A DNA stretch of 64,000 nt from Tautonia rosea (lineage in GTDB: Bacteria; Planctomycetota; Planctomycetia; Isosphaerales; Isosphaeraceae). Location: NCBI RefSeq assembly GCF_012958305.1, contig NZ_JABBYO010000014.1, positions 62,001-126,000 on the forward strand. Direction: 5' to 3'. The translations under genes were made by a program, and so were the position numbers. Below the pieces are notes generated by a model that did not search any database, was not told the DNA's origin, and worked only from the letters and a program-made list of their open reading frames with translations. The first letter of the stretch is position 1. Every line of letters begins with the position of its first letter. This document shows, one piece after another, positions 1 through 9,800 of this stretch.

Positions 1-1
1 C

Positions 2-214
2 GAACCAAATGCGAAAGTCACCCTCCAAGGCGAGCCTGTCAAACTTCGCCCCGATGGATCGTTCAGCGTTCGCTTCAGCCTTCCTGACAGCCGTCAAATT
101 ATCCCAGCTGTCTCCTCCAGTCCCGATGGCGTTGAAGAGCGTACGATTGTCCTCGCGGTCGAGCGGAACACCAAAGAGCTCGAACCGATGATCCACGACG
201 GCAACGAACTCTGA
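2..214 (+). CDS. DUF4912-like protein, C-terminal fragment
   Basis: The window opens inside a reading frame that runs from base 2 to a TGA at 212-214, giving the last 70 residues of a protein. The peptide contains a stretch of the form VTLQGEPVKLRPDGSFSVRF and ends in LAVERNTKELEPMIHDGNEL. This resembles the end of DUF4912 proteins common in planctomycetes, where a small beta-rich module follows the DUF4912 domain. The start and main domain lie outside the window, so the family name rests on memory of similar C-termini. A strong terminator follows 40 bases downstream, consistent with this being the last gene of its transcript. Confidence 0.6.
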   Translation, partial: EPNAKVTLQGEPVKLRPDGSFSVRFSLPDSRQIIPAVSSSPDGVEERTIVLAVERNTKELEPMIHDGNEL

Positions 215-253
215 TCACATCGTCTCAGAGTGCTTTCCAGGCGTTTTGCTCTC

Positions 254-302
254 GACGCCGCGACTCATCCCGTGTTTCTGGGAGAGTCGCGGCGTCTTTT
301 TA
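254..302 (+). terminator. Rho-independent terminator
   Basis: A perfect 12-bp stem is formed by 254-265 (gacgccgcgact) and 285-296 (agtcgcggcgtc). The loop is 19 nt and a T-rich run, tttttatt, follows. It lies 40 bases after the stop of the preceding gene and before the next plus-strand gene. Confidence 0.85.
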
Positions 303-411
303 TTCGTCGAAATACCTGGACTGGCATAGACTTCTCTCAAGGCTCTCGGGTCGATTCGGCTCGGGTAGATTGAGCCAATGGTGCCCGAGGGATCGTCAAG
401 AGGCTGCGAAC

Positions 412-1194
412 GTGAGTAAAGATATTTGTCTAATTCTCGCCGGTTGGGATCACGACCCTGATGATTTTCAGGTCCGGATCGTGGCCGGTCTCGACGGCCG
501 AGACAAGCTTCAGATGCGGCTTGATCTTGGATTGCTCCAGATGGAACTTGAGGGCAGGCCAGACGGTCAGAAACCCTTCGGAGCCGACTCATTGCTCGAC
601 TATCATGAGATGCAGGCCAGGCAAAGCCAATCGGACTCCCTCGGATACACCCTCGAACCCTCCGACTGCGAAGAGCTCATGCGAGAGGGTATCCAATTTT
701 ATCACCGCTACGTCGCGCTCTTTCACCTGGGACGCTATGACCTCGTCTCAAGAGACACCGATCGCAATCTCCGACTGTTCGAATTTGTGAAGTCCTACGC
801 AATTCGTGATCGCGACAAGTTCGCCTTCGATCAGTATCGTCCCTACGTCACCATGATGCGGGCCCGAGCACTTGCCCATCAGGCACTTGACCGGAGTGAT
901 CATCGCACTGCAATCGACGCGCTCGATCAGGCCATTCGAGCAATCAAGGGATTCTTTCACGAGTACGATCAGCAGGATCAGCTCAACAGCTCTCAAGAAC
1001 TGATCCTTCTTCGCAAACTTCGTCGAGAGATCGAGCGAGAACGACGTACCGATCCTGTCGAACGGCTCGACGATCAGCTGCTCCACGCAGTTGCCCGGGA
1101 AGACTACGAGGAAGCAGCTCGCATCCGCGACCAGATCCAGCGGCTTCGAAATGCGAGTTCCATGAACCCCTCCGATCGAAGTCCCGCCTCTTGA
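412..1194 (+). CDS. UVR-motif (UvrB/UvrC motif) protein
   Basis: A 260-residue protein of unknown function ending in a UVR motif at roughly residues 217-245 (LDDQLLHAVAREDYEEAARI and on). This is the helical hairpin that UvrB and UvrC use to contact each other, also found in unrelated proteins such as McsA. The N-terminal 100 residues (start SKDICLILAGWDHDPDDFQV) form a domain seen repeatedly in planctomycetes without an assigned role, and the middle is helical and TPR-like. I chose the GTG at 412 because AAGAGG sits at 398-403, about 8 bases upstream; a TTG at 370 would add 14 unlikely residues. The full excinuclease domains are absent, so a direct repair role is not shown. Confidence 0.8.
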   Translation: MSKDICLILAGWDHDPDDFQVRIVAGLDGRDKLQMRLDLGLLQMELEGRPDGQKPFGADSLLDYHEMQARQSQSDSLGYTLEPSDCEELMREGIQFYHRYVALFHLGRYDLVSRDTDRNLRLFEFVKSYAIRDRDKFAFDQYRPYVTMMRARALAHQALDRSDHRTAIDALDQAIRAIKGFFHEYDQQDQLNSSQELILLRKLRREIERERRTDPVERLDDQLLHAVAREDYEEAARIRDQIQRLRNASSMNPSDRSPAS

Positions 1195-1219
1195 TGGTCA
1201 GGGTGAGACGTGCTACAGT
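1191..1219 (+). promoter_or_regulatory. Sigma-70-like promoter for the 6S-like RNA
   Basis: TTGATG at 1191-1196 and TACAGT at 1214-1219 are separated by 17 bases. The predicted start, about 1226, coincides with the first base of the structured region. The -35 box overlaps the stop codon of the upstream UVR-motif gene. Confidence 0.55.
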
Positions 1220-1225
1220 TCCACA

Positions 1226-1410
1226 GTCTGGTTCGCCAGACCCTCTGCCATGTTCGCGAAGGGTGTCGCTTATTGGAGAACCAACGCTAAGACCCGTAGG
1301 GGCCCGTACGATTCCTCGGCTTTGCCAGCGAATCTGAGCGCCCCACTTGAACTGCGGGTTCTCAAAACCGCCCTGGACGGCATTAGGGTGGAGGACTTCA
1401 TCGAGCCCGT
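1226..1410 (+). ncRNA. ssrS: Probable 6S RNA
   Basis: This 280-base gap without a credible gene folds on paper into a long, interrupted rod of about 185 nt, the size and shape of 6S RNA, which binds sigma-70 RNA polymerase. Pairings seen: ACCCT 1240-1244 with AGGGT 1385-1389; TGCC 1246-1249 with GGCA 1379-1382; AGGG 1260-1263 with CCCT 1371-1374; GAGAACC 1276-1282 with GGTTCTC 1357-1363; GGGGC 1299-1303 with GCCCC 1340-1344. Unpaired stretches between the last two helices and beneath them resemble the central bubble. A promoter sits at the right distance. The gene directly downstream is 5-formyltetrahydrofolate cyclo-ligase, which also follows ssrS in many proteobacteria. The 3' end is estimated from the T-rich run after 1411. 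Covariance-model support is lacking here. Confidence 0.6.
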
Positions 1411-1474
1411 ACCTTGTCTTCTTCTTTGCGGAAGCATTGTTCGGGCTCTTGCTCTTTCAATCGAAGGGTGATCT

Positions 1475-2086
1475 GTGGTGTCGACTGATCCTCTCCGCAC
1501 CGCTAAATCGCGGTTGCGTAGTCTCGTTGTCGACCGCATTCTGGCGATGAGCGAGGTTAACCGCCTTCACGAGGAACAGACGCTTCAGGACTGCTTCCAG
1601 ACCCTTCCCGGTTTTGACCAGGCGAAAATCGTTCTCCTGTTCATCGCTCACCTTCCCGAAGAGGTGGCGACACGATCCATGATCGAAGATGCGATCGGGC
1701 GAGGGAAGACTGTGGTCTGCCCTCGCGTGGATCGCAAGGAGCGTCGCCTGAGACTCTTTCGGCTTGACAGTTTCGAGGACGACCTCGTGCCTGGCCCGTT
1801 CGGCATTCCCGAACCCAAGCCCGGCTCGTTCGAATTCCTTCCGAAGGAGATCGACTGGGCGTTAATCCCTGGAATTGCGTTCGATGTTCGGGGGTATCGA
1901 CTGGGCCGAGGAGCTGGATTTTACGATCGTCTCATTCCGTTACTCAACCCAAAGGCGCCTCGCCTTGCGTTGATCCTCGACCCTCAATGGGTCGACGAGG
2001 TGCCAACCGAACCTCACGATCAGCCCGTCCATGGGGTGATCGGCACTCAACGCTCATGGCTGTCTCCCGAGTTTCCCGCCTCTTAG
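1475..2086 (+). CDS. 5-formyltetrahydrofolate cyclo-ligase
   Basis: A 203-residue cytosolic enzyme that converts 5-formyltetrahydrofolate to 5,10-methenyltetrahydrofolate with ATP, returning stored folate to the one-carbon pool. The family signature GYRLGRGAGFYDR is at residues 140-152, and an N-terminal basic helix with RTAKSRLRSLV supplies a lysine near the ATP site. Length matches the family. The start is one of two adjacent GTG codons (1475 or 1478), preceded by AAGGGTGAT. The gene follows the probable 6S RNA, an arrangement known from proteobacteria, and may be cotranscribed with it. Confidence 0.92.
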   Translation: MVSTDPLRTAKSRLRSLVVDRILAMSEVNRLHEEQTLQDCFQTLPGFDQAKIVLLFIAHLPEEVATRSMIEDAIGRGKTVVCPRVDRKERRLRLFRLDSFEDDLVPGPFGIPEPKPGSFEFLPKEIDWALIPGIAFDVRGYRLGRGAGFYDRLIPLLNPKAPRLALILDPQWVDEVPTEPHDQPVHGVIGTQRSWLSPEFPAS

Positions 2087-2181
2087 ACACCATCCAGATC
2101 AATCCAGCTCCATCCTGTCAGCAATAGAGGCCAAGGACCAAGCTGGAATCATCCGATCGGCCGATCACCATCACGTTTCGG

Positions 2182-3408
2182 TCACTCCGACTCGCGTAGG
2201 GTGACTTGTGGAGGATTCGCATAGGCATCAAAAGCCTTGGCGATCTGGGCCTGTTCTGTGTCACCTTTGTGGAAAATGACCCGATAGCCAAGTGTTATCG
2301 ATTCTCCCGGCGCAATCGTGTGTGTGCCTGAGTCGGCGTACTTGAAGTCTTTGTATCCGAACGGATTCGCCGCAAAGAGCCCATAGTCACGAACGTGCCA
2401 GGTTGTTGGATAACGGAAGCTGCTGGGGTGATTCAAGATCGCAACGCCGAGGATCTCATCTCCGATTGGGCCGGTGTAATCGACCCACGGCGACGCCTTA
2501 CCCCATGCCTCAGAGTTCTGTATCCCCTCGGCATTGAGAATTCGCCCTCCCGTATTCTTATTGACGTTCATGGATGAAGCCAGTCGCAGCCCGAAAGTTC
2601 CTTCCTTCGTATCTTCGAACGTGACAGGAGATGTTCCGGCGGAAATCGTCACGTCGAAATCAACCACACGCACCTCTTCAAGGTCATAGGTGCGCCAAAC
2701 GCGATGGTCTGTGCAAAGAACCTGCCCCTCGGGCGATTTCCAGGCGTTGGTCGTTTCGATCACTCCGACAACCGGTCCCTCAACGACACTCAGGCGATTC
2801 GATTCTGAGATCGTCCCGAACGTTGGATTGGGCCGGTTAAGCGGATCAGAGGCCCAGAAGTCGATTCCATTGACATTTCCATGCGTAAACCAGAACGATC
2901 GTTGATGTGGGTGGTCCCGATCTTCCCCTTCCACGTCCTCCATTGGGTAAGCCCTCGTGATGGGAGCCCCGGTAGGACCAATGACAGGAAAGAAATACGG
3001 TTTGTGACCATCCGCCGCGCGGTAGATGGTGAAGAGTTCACCATCGATCTCGACCCTTAAATTACTCCCTTCAGGCGTGATCGATACCCCGTCAGACGAG
3101 CCTGAGGATGGGACCATTGCGTATTGAATCGTTTCACTCGCTCCAAGTGCAGGAATTACCATTGCCAGCCCTAGCGATTCCCCGTCCTCGATGACCTGAG
3201 CTTCCAGAGGAGCCCCGCCTCCTTCAATCGGCACCAAAGAGAAAGACCCTGGTTCAAGCTCCGCATCCTTGATCGAGAGATAAACCGGGGAATTGGTTAG
3301 CTCGACACCGGTACCGCTCAAGGTCAATGTCAGGTCCCCTGCCAGGGCAGGTGGACCCGCAAGCAAGACGAGCAAGAGGGTGGCATTCGTGAATCGTTCC
3401 ATCATCAC
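2182..3408 (-). CDS. DUF6807 (PmoA-like) secreted protein
   Basis: A 408-residue protein with a clear signal peptide (MERFTNATLLLVLLAGPPALAG) and a beta-rich body. Features such as DHPHQRSFWFTHGNVNG, the HRVWRTYDLEE segment and a closing FHKGDTEQAQIAKAFDAYANPP match the DUF6807 family, often annotated as methane oxygenase PmoA in planctomycetes. That name is misleading: there is no membrane helix bundle and no metal-site pattern of particulate methane monooxygenase. The family is abundant in polysaccharide-degrading planctomycetes and its fold resembles galactose-mutarotase-like sandwiches, so a role in carbohydrate processing outside the cytoplasm is an inference. It stands alone, with no same-strand neighbour close by. 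Confidence 0.8.
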   Translation of the reverse strand: MMMERFTNATLLLVLLAGPPALAGDLTLTLSGTGVELTNSPVYLSIKDAELEPGSFSLVPIEGGGAPLEAQVIEDGESLGLAMVIPALGASETIQYAMVPSSGSSDGVSITPEGSNLRVEIDGELFTIYRAADGHKPYFFPVIGPTGAPITRAYPMEDVEGEDRDHPHQRSFWFTHGNVNGIDFWASDPLNRPNPTFGTISESNRLSVVEGPVVGVIETTNAWKSPEGQVLCTDHRVWRTYDLEEVRVVDFDVTISAGTSPVTFEDTKEGTFGLRLASSMNVNKNTGGRILNAEGIQNSEAWGKASPWVDYTGPIGDEILGVAILNHPSSFRYPTTWHVRDYGLFAANPFGYKDFKYADSGTHTIAPGESITLGYRVIFHKGDTEQAQIAKAFDAYANPPQVTLRESE

Positions 3409-3544
3409 AGTCCTCCCGGAGAAGCATGTCGAAAACCTGACGGAAGCATCGAGTTCAGGGCTGACACATGGCCTGACATCGTCTGAGCGGCTATCCTACG
3501 GCCACTCAGGTTCGGATCGCCAGGGGGGAGCGGGGCCTCATCGA

Positions 3545-4096
3545 ATGACCTACGAGGAGTTTTTTCAAGAGTGTTCCCGCCTCCTCAACCCGCTCCAGAC
3601 TTCGAGCGACCCTGGAGAGGAATTTCGGGCCCCACCGCTCGACGTGCTTCGATATGAAGTACGCCCCGTCCGACTCCACTGGATTCCCGTCCTTGGCCGG
3701 GCGCTCGGCGTGGTCTCGATCATTCATCAGCCGAAGGACATCACGGCCAGTGCCGAGTCGCATCGAGCACTTCTCCTCCGTGTTTCCCAGGCCGTTCATG
3801 GACGATACCCGCCTTGGCCTTCGGGTGGCCACGGATTTGTGATCGGTCTGACCACTGTCATTGTCACGACCGATCGGATCACTCCTCAAGACGAGCAATT
3901 CCTGGAAGGTGTGTTTCCCACTCATTTTCGGTCGCGGATCGTCCCGATGGCGATCTTCCGCGTGAACCTCGAACAGGAAGCCTTCGCGTTCGCCATCGGT
4001 CCCTCGGCTCAAGACCTTTTTCCGGAGCCGATGACCCTGGCAGATGGACTCTCCAGCCTTCTTGGGCGCTTTGTTCCTCCCCTTGAGCTGGACTGA
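3545..4096 (+). CDS. Conserved hypothetical protein
   Basis: A 183-residue protein I cannot assign. It has no signal peptide or membrane helix and looks like a compact alpha/beta cytosolic protein (MTYEEFFQECSRLLNPLQ at the start; DRITPQDEQFLEGVFPTHF in the middle). I took the ATG at 3545, preceded by GGGGAGCGGGG, rather than upstream in-frame starts that lie on the opposite strand of the DUF6807 gene. Its 3' end faces the opcA gene 29 bases away. An overlapping minus-strand frame exists but its composition is not protein-like. Confidence 0.6.
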   Translation: MTYEEFFQECSRLLNPLQTSSDPGEEFRAPPLDVLRYEVRPVRLHWIPVLGRALGVVSIIHQPKDITASAESHRALLLRVSQAVHGRYPPWPSGGHGFVIGLTTVIVTTDRITPQDEQFLEGVFPTHFRSRIVPMAIFRVNLEQEAFAFAIGPSAQDLFPEPMTLADGLSSLLGRFVPPLELD

Positions 4097-4125
4097 TGGC
4101 CGCATCTCCAGGGATCCCCCGTGTT

Positions 4126-5271
4126 TCAGCCTCCGAGCAACCACAGAGTGATCGGGAATGCTCGATGGTAAGGCGGATCTGAGCGATCCGTCAGCAAAGC
4201 CGCCGAGACGCGATGGGCCGTCTCGTCCCGAGGAACCTTAACCAGTCTCGGGAAGGCGCAGCCCGAGCCTTGACCATCCGTGACGCAGATCTCGCACGTC
4301 CCCTCGCCACCACACTGAATTGTGAGTGTGGTTGCAGGGTGAGTATCCGGTCGGAGGGTGATCTCGACCTCCTCGATCTGGGCAAGAGCACCCATTTCGC
4401 TCATCACCGATTCCAGAACAACCTTGATCAATCCCTCCCGACCACGCAAGGAGGCTTCACATCGGCCATCACCGAGAATTTGAGGCGATCCCTCGGGCTT
4501 CCAGCCCAGTTGCCCAGCCAGCCAGCCAACCAGCCATGCCGCGGCGCGGGATGGTCGATCAGTGTCCTTCACGTTCGACCTGACCCGAATCGAGACAATC
4601 CGTCCGAGATTCCCCGCCACAGGGGCATCGAATTGATCCGCGATAAGGCTTCGCCAGGTTGTCAGTCCAAACCAGGCCAGATCCCTCGCCTTCTGCCCCT
4701 CATCTGCCTTCAATGCCGCAGCAAAGCTGCCAGGATCGGCCTCGGGATCGGGGAGATCGAGAATGACTCGAGTGGCTTCCCCAGCCAGTTGCTCGAACAA
4801 CTCGGGAGCCTCGCGCGGGTCGTCGCACCACCAAAGAACTGAATGGAGGTCGGATTCGACCAACGATCGGACCGCACCGGGCAACAGGTCGCGACCCTCA
4901 ACGCTGGTTCGCAGGATGATCTGTTCGCTACAGACCTGCGGACGACCAGGCGCCGGGAGATGACACTGGGCAGAGACTTCTGCCAATAGCTTCCGACCCG
5001 CCTGAGGGTCAGGCCTCAGGATAATGAGTCGAGAAGGATACTGGGTCGTGATCGCCTCAATGGTTTTTTCCATTTCCGGTCGATTCGGTCCGAGATTCAC
5101 CAGCACGACATTTGCCAGGACCACTCGGGTCACGGCTGGAGAATCAAGTTCCGGTCCCCCCGCCTTCTCAGCGGCTGGGCCCCAAAGATGATCAAGGGCC
5201 TGTTCGACTTCGGTCAATTCGACCGGAATGCCATTCCCGTCATAAAACGCTTCGACAGAACTGGACGACAT
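4126..5271 (-). CDS. opcA: Glucose-6-phosphate dehydrogenase assembly protein OpcA
   Basis: A 381-residue protein of the OpcA family, which in cyanobacteria and actinobacteria activates or assembles glucose-6-phosphate dehydrogenase. Recognisable elements are the VVLANVVLVNLGPNRPEMEK strand-helix, the PSRLIILRPDP segment, SEQIILRTSVEGRDLLPGAV and VESDLHSVLWWCDDP, followed by a C-terminal domain with conserved beta strands. Usual family length is 350-400. The zwf gene itself is not in this window. A lactonase that could act in the same oxidative branch is encoded 31 kb away. The gene follows the sulfatase gene on the same strand after 72 bases, with no obvious functional link. Confidence 0.85.
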   Translation of the reverse strand: MSSSSVEAFYDGNGIPVELTEVEQALDHLWGPAAEKAGGPELDSPAVTRVVLANVVLVNLGPNRPEMEKTIEAITTQYPSRLIILRPDPQAGRKLLAEVSAQCHLPAPGRPQVCSEQIILRTSVEGRDLLPGAVRSLVESDLHSVLWWCDDPREAPELFEQLAGEATRVILDLPDPEADPGSFAAALKADEGQKARDLAWFGLTTWRSLIADQFDAPVAGNLGRIVSIRVRSNVKDTDRPSRAAAWLVGWLAGQLGWKPEGSPQILGDGRCEASLRGREGLIKVVLESVMSEMGALAQIEEVEITLRPDTHPATTLTIQCGGEGTCEICVTDGQGSGCAFPRLVKVPRDETAHRVSAALLTDRSDPPYHRAFPITLWLLGG

Positions 5272-5343
5272 GATGGAACTCTCAACTCAATCGAGATCGG
5301 AGAAGCAAAGGACCGCATGGTCTGACCTTCTGCGTGGCTGCAT

Positions 5344-6792
5344 TCACTTTCCTTCCCGCTGCCATTGTTTCATGAGGGCGATGTTGGACTCGATCTCCGC
5401 AGCACGCTCTGGGTTGGTTCGCTTTACGCTTTGGAGATAAAGCGTCATGTCGCTCTCGTACATCGCAATCGGCTCAGGAACAACCCCGCGATCTCCCGTC
5501 ATTTCCATCCATTCGAGCAGCGCGTGCTGAAGCGTGAGCAATTGCGGGTGATCTTCGGACGTGGCGAGGTTTGAAAGCTCCCACGGATCGGTCACGAGAT
5601 CGTAGAGCTCGTAACGGGGTCGCTGCGATGCGAAATGAAGCTTCTGAGCTTCATTCAACGCACCGACCTGATGCAATCGTCTGAGCGTTTGCAGAATTTC
5701 CTTGTGATCCTTGTACGTATTCGGTTGGAGATAAGGTCTCTCGGGATAACGGTTTAAGATTAACTTGAAACGATCGGTTCTGATGCTTCGAATTCCATCG
5801 ACGGTCTCGTCACAACGATCTCTGGCCGAAATGACGAACGGTCGAGGCTGGTGATCGTCCGTAAACAACGATCGCCCTTCCAACCGCGAAGGAATTGCGA
5901 TCCCAGCCAGCTCCAGCGAAGTCGATGACGTGTCAATATGAGCAATTAAGTCGCTACGGACGGTTCCTTTCGGGAGATTTGGTCCACGTACGATGAACGG
6001 AATCTTGATCCCTTCCTCGTATAAAAACTGTTTGCCGCGAGCATGACTAATGCCGTGGTCTGTGATGAAAAAGATATACGTCGAATCAATAAGACCTTCC
6101 TTCTCCAATCGATCTAGAATCTGGCCGACCTGCCTGTCCGTGTAACGCACTGCGTCCAGGTACCGGGCCCAGTCTTCCAGTATCACGGGGTCTCGAGGGT
6201 AGTAGGGTGGGAGGGTGACGGAATCCGGATCGGTGAGAGAACCCAGTTCTGCCTCCGCTCGTTTGGCCCAGTTTCCTCCTTCTCGAAGCTTTCCACCGCT
6301 CAGTTGAATTTGAGCGAAGAAGGGTTGCCCTTCCGCTCTTCCCGACCAGTCGGACCCATCGTAAACGTTTGAGTCAAACTTGAAATTGTAATCAGTTTTG
6401 CCCGTTCGACCGTCGATCGTACCGTTACTGGTAAAATAGTCAGCCTCTTGAAAGAGGGACGGAATCAGTACCACACCCTCTGGTAAGTCGATCGAGGCTG
6501 TTCCCCGACCACTGCGGTGGTGGTGAGCACCGATCGTCGTCTGATACATCCCGGTGATCAATGCCGACCGAGATGCCGAGCACACTGGGGCGGTCACGAA
6601 AGCGTTTGCAAAACGCACCCCTTCGGCGGCCAGACGGTCCACATGCGGTGTTTCGATCGTCGATTCCCCATAACAACCGAAGTGGGGCGACATGTCCTCA
6701 ACAATGATCCAGAGGACATTCGGACGGTTGTCTGCCCTCAGGAGACTTGTGACTCCCAAGACACAACCGAGCACGAGGAGTAGTCTTTGCAT
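5344..6792 (-). CDS. Secreted sulfatase (formylglycine type)
   Basis: A 482-residue arylsulfatase/heparan N-sulfatase-like enzyme. The signal peptide is residues 1-20 ([20 protein letters not shown]). The catalytic motif CSASR begins at C71; this cysteine fits the C-x-A/P-x-R pattern that is oxidised to formylglycine. Metal-site residues are present in [12 protein letters not shown] (D33) and [12 protein letters not shown]. The C-terminal [17 protein letters not shown] segment is typical of the family. Such enzymes hydrolyse sulfate esters or N-sulfates on polysaccharides and are extremely numerous in planctomycetes. The substrate cannot be read from sequence. It lies 80 bases downstream of the tricorn protease gene on the same strand, so both could share a transcript. 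Confidence 0.92.
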   Translation of the reverse strand: MQRLLLVLGCVLGVTSLLRADNRPNVLWIIVEDMSPHFGCYGESTIETPHVDRLAAEGVRFANAFVTAPVCSASRSALITGMYQTTIGAHHHRSGRGTASIDLPEGVVLIPSLFQEADYFTSNGTIDGRTGKTDYNFKFDSNVYDGSDWSGRAEGQPFFAQIQLSGGKLREGGNWAKRAEAELGSLTDPDSVTLPPYYPRDPVILEDWARYLDAVRYTDRQVGQILDRLEKEGLIDSTYIFFITDHGISHARGKQFLYEEGIKIPFIVRGPNLPKGTVRSDLIAHIDTSSTSLELAGIAIPSRLEGRSLFTDDHQPRPFVISARDRCDETVDGIRSIRTDRFKLILNRYPERPYLQPNTYKDHKEILQTLRRLHQVGALNEAQKLHFASQRPRYELYDLVTDPWELSNLATSEDHPQLLTLQHALLEWMEMTGDRGVVPEPIAMYESDMTLYLQSVKRTNPERAAEIESNIALMKQWQREGK

Positions 6793-6872
6793 GGGAGAGG
6801 GCTCCTATCCCGGTTCCCGGGGAGGCGAACAAGACCATCGACCACCTCCCCAAGAAACCGTGGTCTCCACGA

Positions 6873-9800
6873 TCAGTCCAGTTTCACGGGGTCCTCAGGT
6901 CGTTCGGGAAGGATCAAGGGTTCCTCATCGATCGCCTTCATAATCTCTGCGATGGCTCGTTCGAGCTGAGGGTCTTTCCCGTTGAGGACCGAGGCAGGAT
7001 CGTTGGCCACGTCGATGTCGGGTTCAACACCATATCCTTCGATGATGTAGGAGCCGTCGACGTCATTTGTACCGAATTCCGGCACATTGACCCCCCCACC
7101 GTCGATCAGCGGCCCATGATCCGTGATGCCGACCACACCGCCCCAGGTTCGTTTGCCGATCAGGGGGCCAAGTCCGGCCTGCTTGAATCGGGCGGGGAAA
7201 ATATCACCATCCGATGCGCTGTTTGCATTGATCAGGCAGGCCATGTGTCCGTAGAAGACCTGATTCGGATACGTCCCAACCCGATCGCTGTTACGACTGA
7301 ATCGTGTGCCAAGCAAGCTTCGGTTGAGCCGTTCGATGAGCATCTGAGACACGTTACCGCCGCCGTTGTTCCGCACGTCCACCACAAGCCCTTGCTTGCG
7401 AATCTGTGGGTAATAGGTCTTGATGAATTCTCGAAGCCCTTCCGCTCCCATATTAGGAATATGAATATATCCCAATCGACCTTCCGAAGCGTCTGCCACC
7501 TTGCGACGGTTCCCCTCGACCCACGCCAGGTAGATCAGGTCCGTCTCGCTCGACCTTGGCCGAACGGTGACAAACCGAGAATCCTCGCGCGTTGGGTCGT
7601 CGCTCACTTCCAGTGTCAGGGGCTGAGTGGCCTTGTCTCTCAAGAGTTCGAACGGGTTACGATCGGCTGTCAGGTCCACGCCATCGATTGAGAGGACATA
7701 ATCTCCTTCACTGACGTTAACGCCCACTTCGGTCAGGGGAGACCGGTACGTCTCTTCCTCATTCTGACCCTTGAAAATTCGAGAGATCCGATAGCGTCCC
7801 GATTCCTCGTCGAGCGTAAACCGACATCCAAGCAATGCCACGCGAGGGCGATCGGGAACGTCGTAGTCACCTCCCGTGATGTAAGCATGGCCGACGTTGA
7901 GTTCCGCGATCATTTCACTGATCACGTAGTTGAGATCCGAGCGATGTCCGACATGCTCTAGGAGCGGACGGTATTGAGCCCGAATCGCTTCCCAATCGTA
8001 ACCATGCATGTTCTCGACATAAAAGTAATCTCGGAATCGTCTCCAGACCTCATCAAAAATCTGCGGCCACTCCTCCTCTGGAACCCGATCCACCCGGACG
8101 CCTCCCGTGGACACGGATTTCGCAGAATCCTTTCCGCCCGGCGTCGCATCAAGCAACGTAAAATTCCCTCCGTTGCGAGCCAATATCTTCTTCCCATCCT
8201 GTGAGAGGACGTAGGTGCTGACCTCCTCGGCCAGATCCGTTGCCTTACGATCTTCGATCGAAAAAATCACGAGGGTTGGCTTCACGCCCGACTCACGACC
8301 GTAAAAAAACGGACCGGAACGGACAAAAATCAGGTGTCCTTCCTTTGCCGTCAATTGATCGTAGTTGTCGGCCGGCAACGGCACGCGAGTCACTCGAGAC
8401 GAGAGCCCTTCGAGGTCGATCGAGAACTCCTCCTCCGAATCCTTGTCGTCATCCTCATCGTCGTCGGTGTCCGAATCCTCATCCTCCTCCTTGGAATCCT
8501 CGTCCTCGGCCCCGTTCTTGTCGGCCTCGACTTTCTCATCGTCGTCGATCGTCACTTCATCAATTTCAGGAGGGAAGGGATGCTCAACATCCTTCCGTAG
8601 GGCCATCGCAAACAGCCCCACCTCGCGAGTCAGGGAATAGTTCCACTCGATTGTCGAGATCTGAGGCGCATAGTCTCGATCGCTCAGGAAGTAAAGAAAG
8701 TTCCCATCAGGATCCCAGGCCGGGCTGTAGGCATTAAACATCGGATCGGTTATCGGCGTGGGCCCCTCGTCGCCGGCTTTCCAGAGATAGAGCACTCGAT
8801 AATCACTTGGCTCACTCAGGCTGAAGGCGAGCCATTGCCCATCGGGAGACCAGACATAATCGAGCGATCGGCCCGAGGGCTCGTGAGCAACCTTGATGAC
8901 TTCTTTGCTCTCGACATTCAAGACGAAGATCGAGCCCGTTTGATCCGCGAACGCAACGCGTGCTCCGTCGGAAGACCAGAGCGGATTGATCTTTCTCGCC
9001 GTGCTCTCGCGAGTCAGTGCCGTTGGCTCACCGATTCCATCTTGAGGAACAAGGTAAATTTCCTCCTCTCCTGTCTCATCGGAAACATAGAGGACAGATT
9101 TTCCATCCGGTGACCATCGGGCTGCGCGATCGTGGGCTCCTGGAGATCGCGTCAGGTTGCGGGTTGGTCCGTGTTCGATCGGGGCGCTGAACACGTCTCC
9201 CCGGCCGACAAACAAGACCCGCTCCCCTTTCGGACTCAATTCAAAGTCTTCCAGTACGTCAGAGGCATCAATCCGCTGTGGACGGCGGGGCAGTGCATCA
9301 TCCGGAACACTGATTGAGATCTTCTGCACATCTCCCGATTCGACATTCAGGACATAGAGCTCTCCTGCTTTCTCAAAAACAATCCGGCCGTCGTCAGCCT
9401 TGCTCGGCCAGCGAACATCCCACGTCGATTCCTCGGTCAACGCGGTGGTTTCCTCGGACTCGGGATCAAATTTGTAAAGGTTGAGCGTCCCGGATCGGTC
9501 CGAGGAAAAATAAATCGCGTCGCCGATCCACATCGGGTCGCGCTCGGTCCGCTTCGAGTGCGAAACCGGCGTCAGTTCCGCACTCTCCCTGTCGAAAATG
9601 TAGAGATCCTGAGCCCATCCACCTTCGTACCGCTTCCACGATCGGAATTCTCGGGTCAACGGCGAGTAAACAATCTGGTTTCCCTCGGGAGACAGGTCGC
9701 CGCCTCCCGAAATCGGCATTGGTAGGGCCTCGGGGAAGCCTCCCTTCGCAGAGACTGTATATAGCCTCGTATCTGTGAGATCCCACCCGTCACGCATCGA

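Noticed and set aside
2182-3408. Particulate methane monooxygenase subunit A
   Set aside because: Although such proteins are often labelled PmoA, this one has a cleavable signal, no helix bundle and no copper-site pattern; it belongs to DUF6807.
3506-4144. 212-residue minus-strand frame opposite the small unknown protein
   Set aside because: Composition rich in Arg, Ser and Gly without a fold-like pattern; the plus-strand frame is more protein-like and has a purine-rich site before its ATG.
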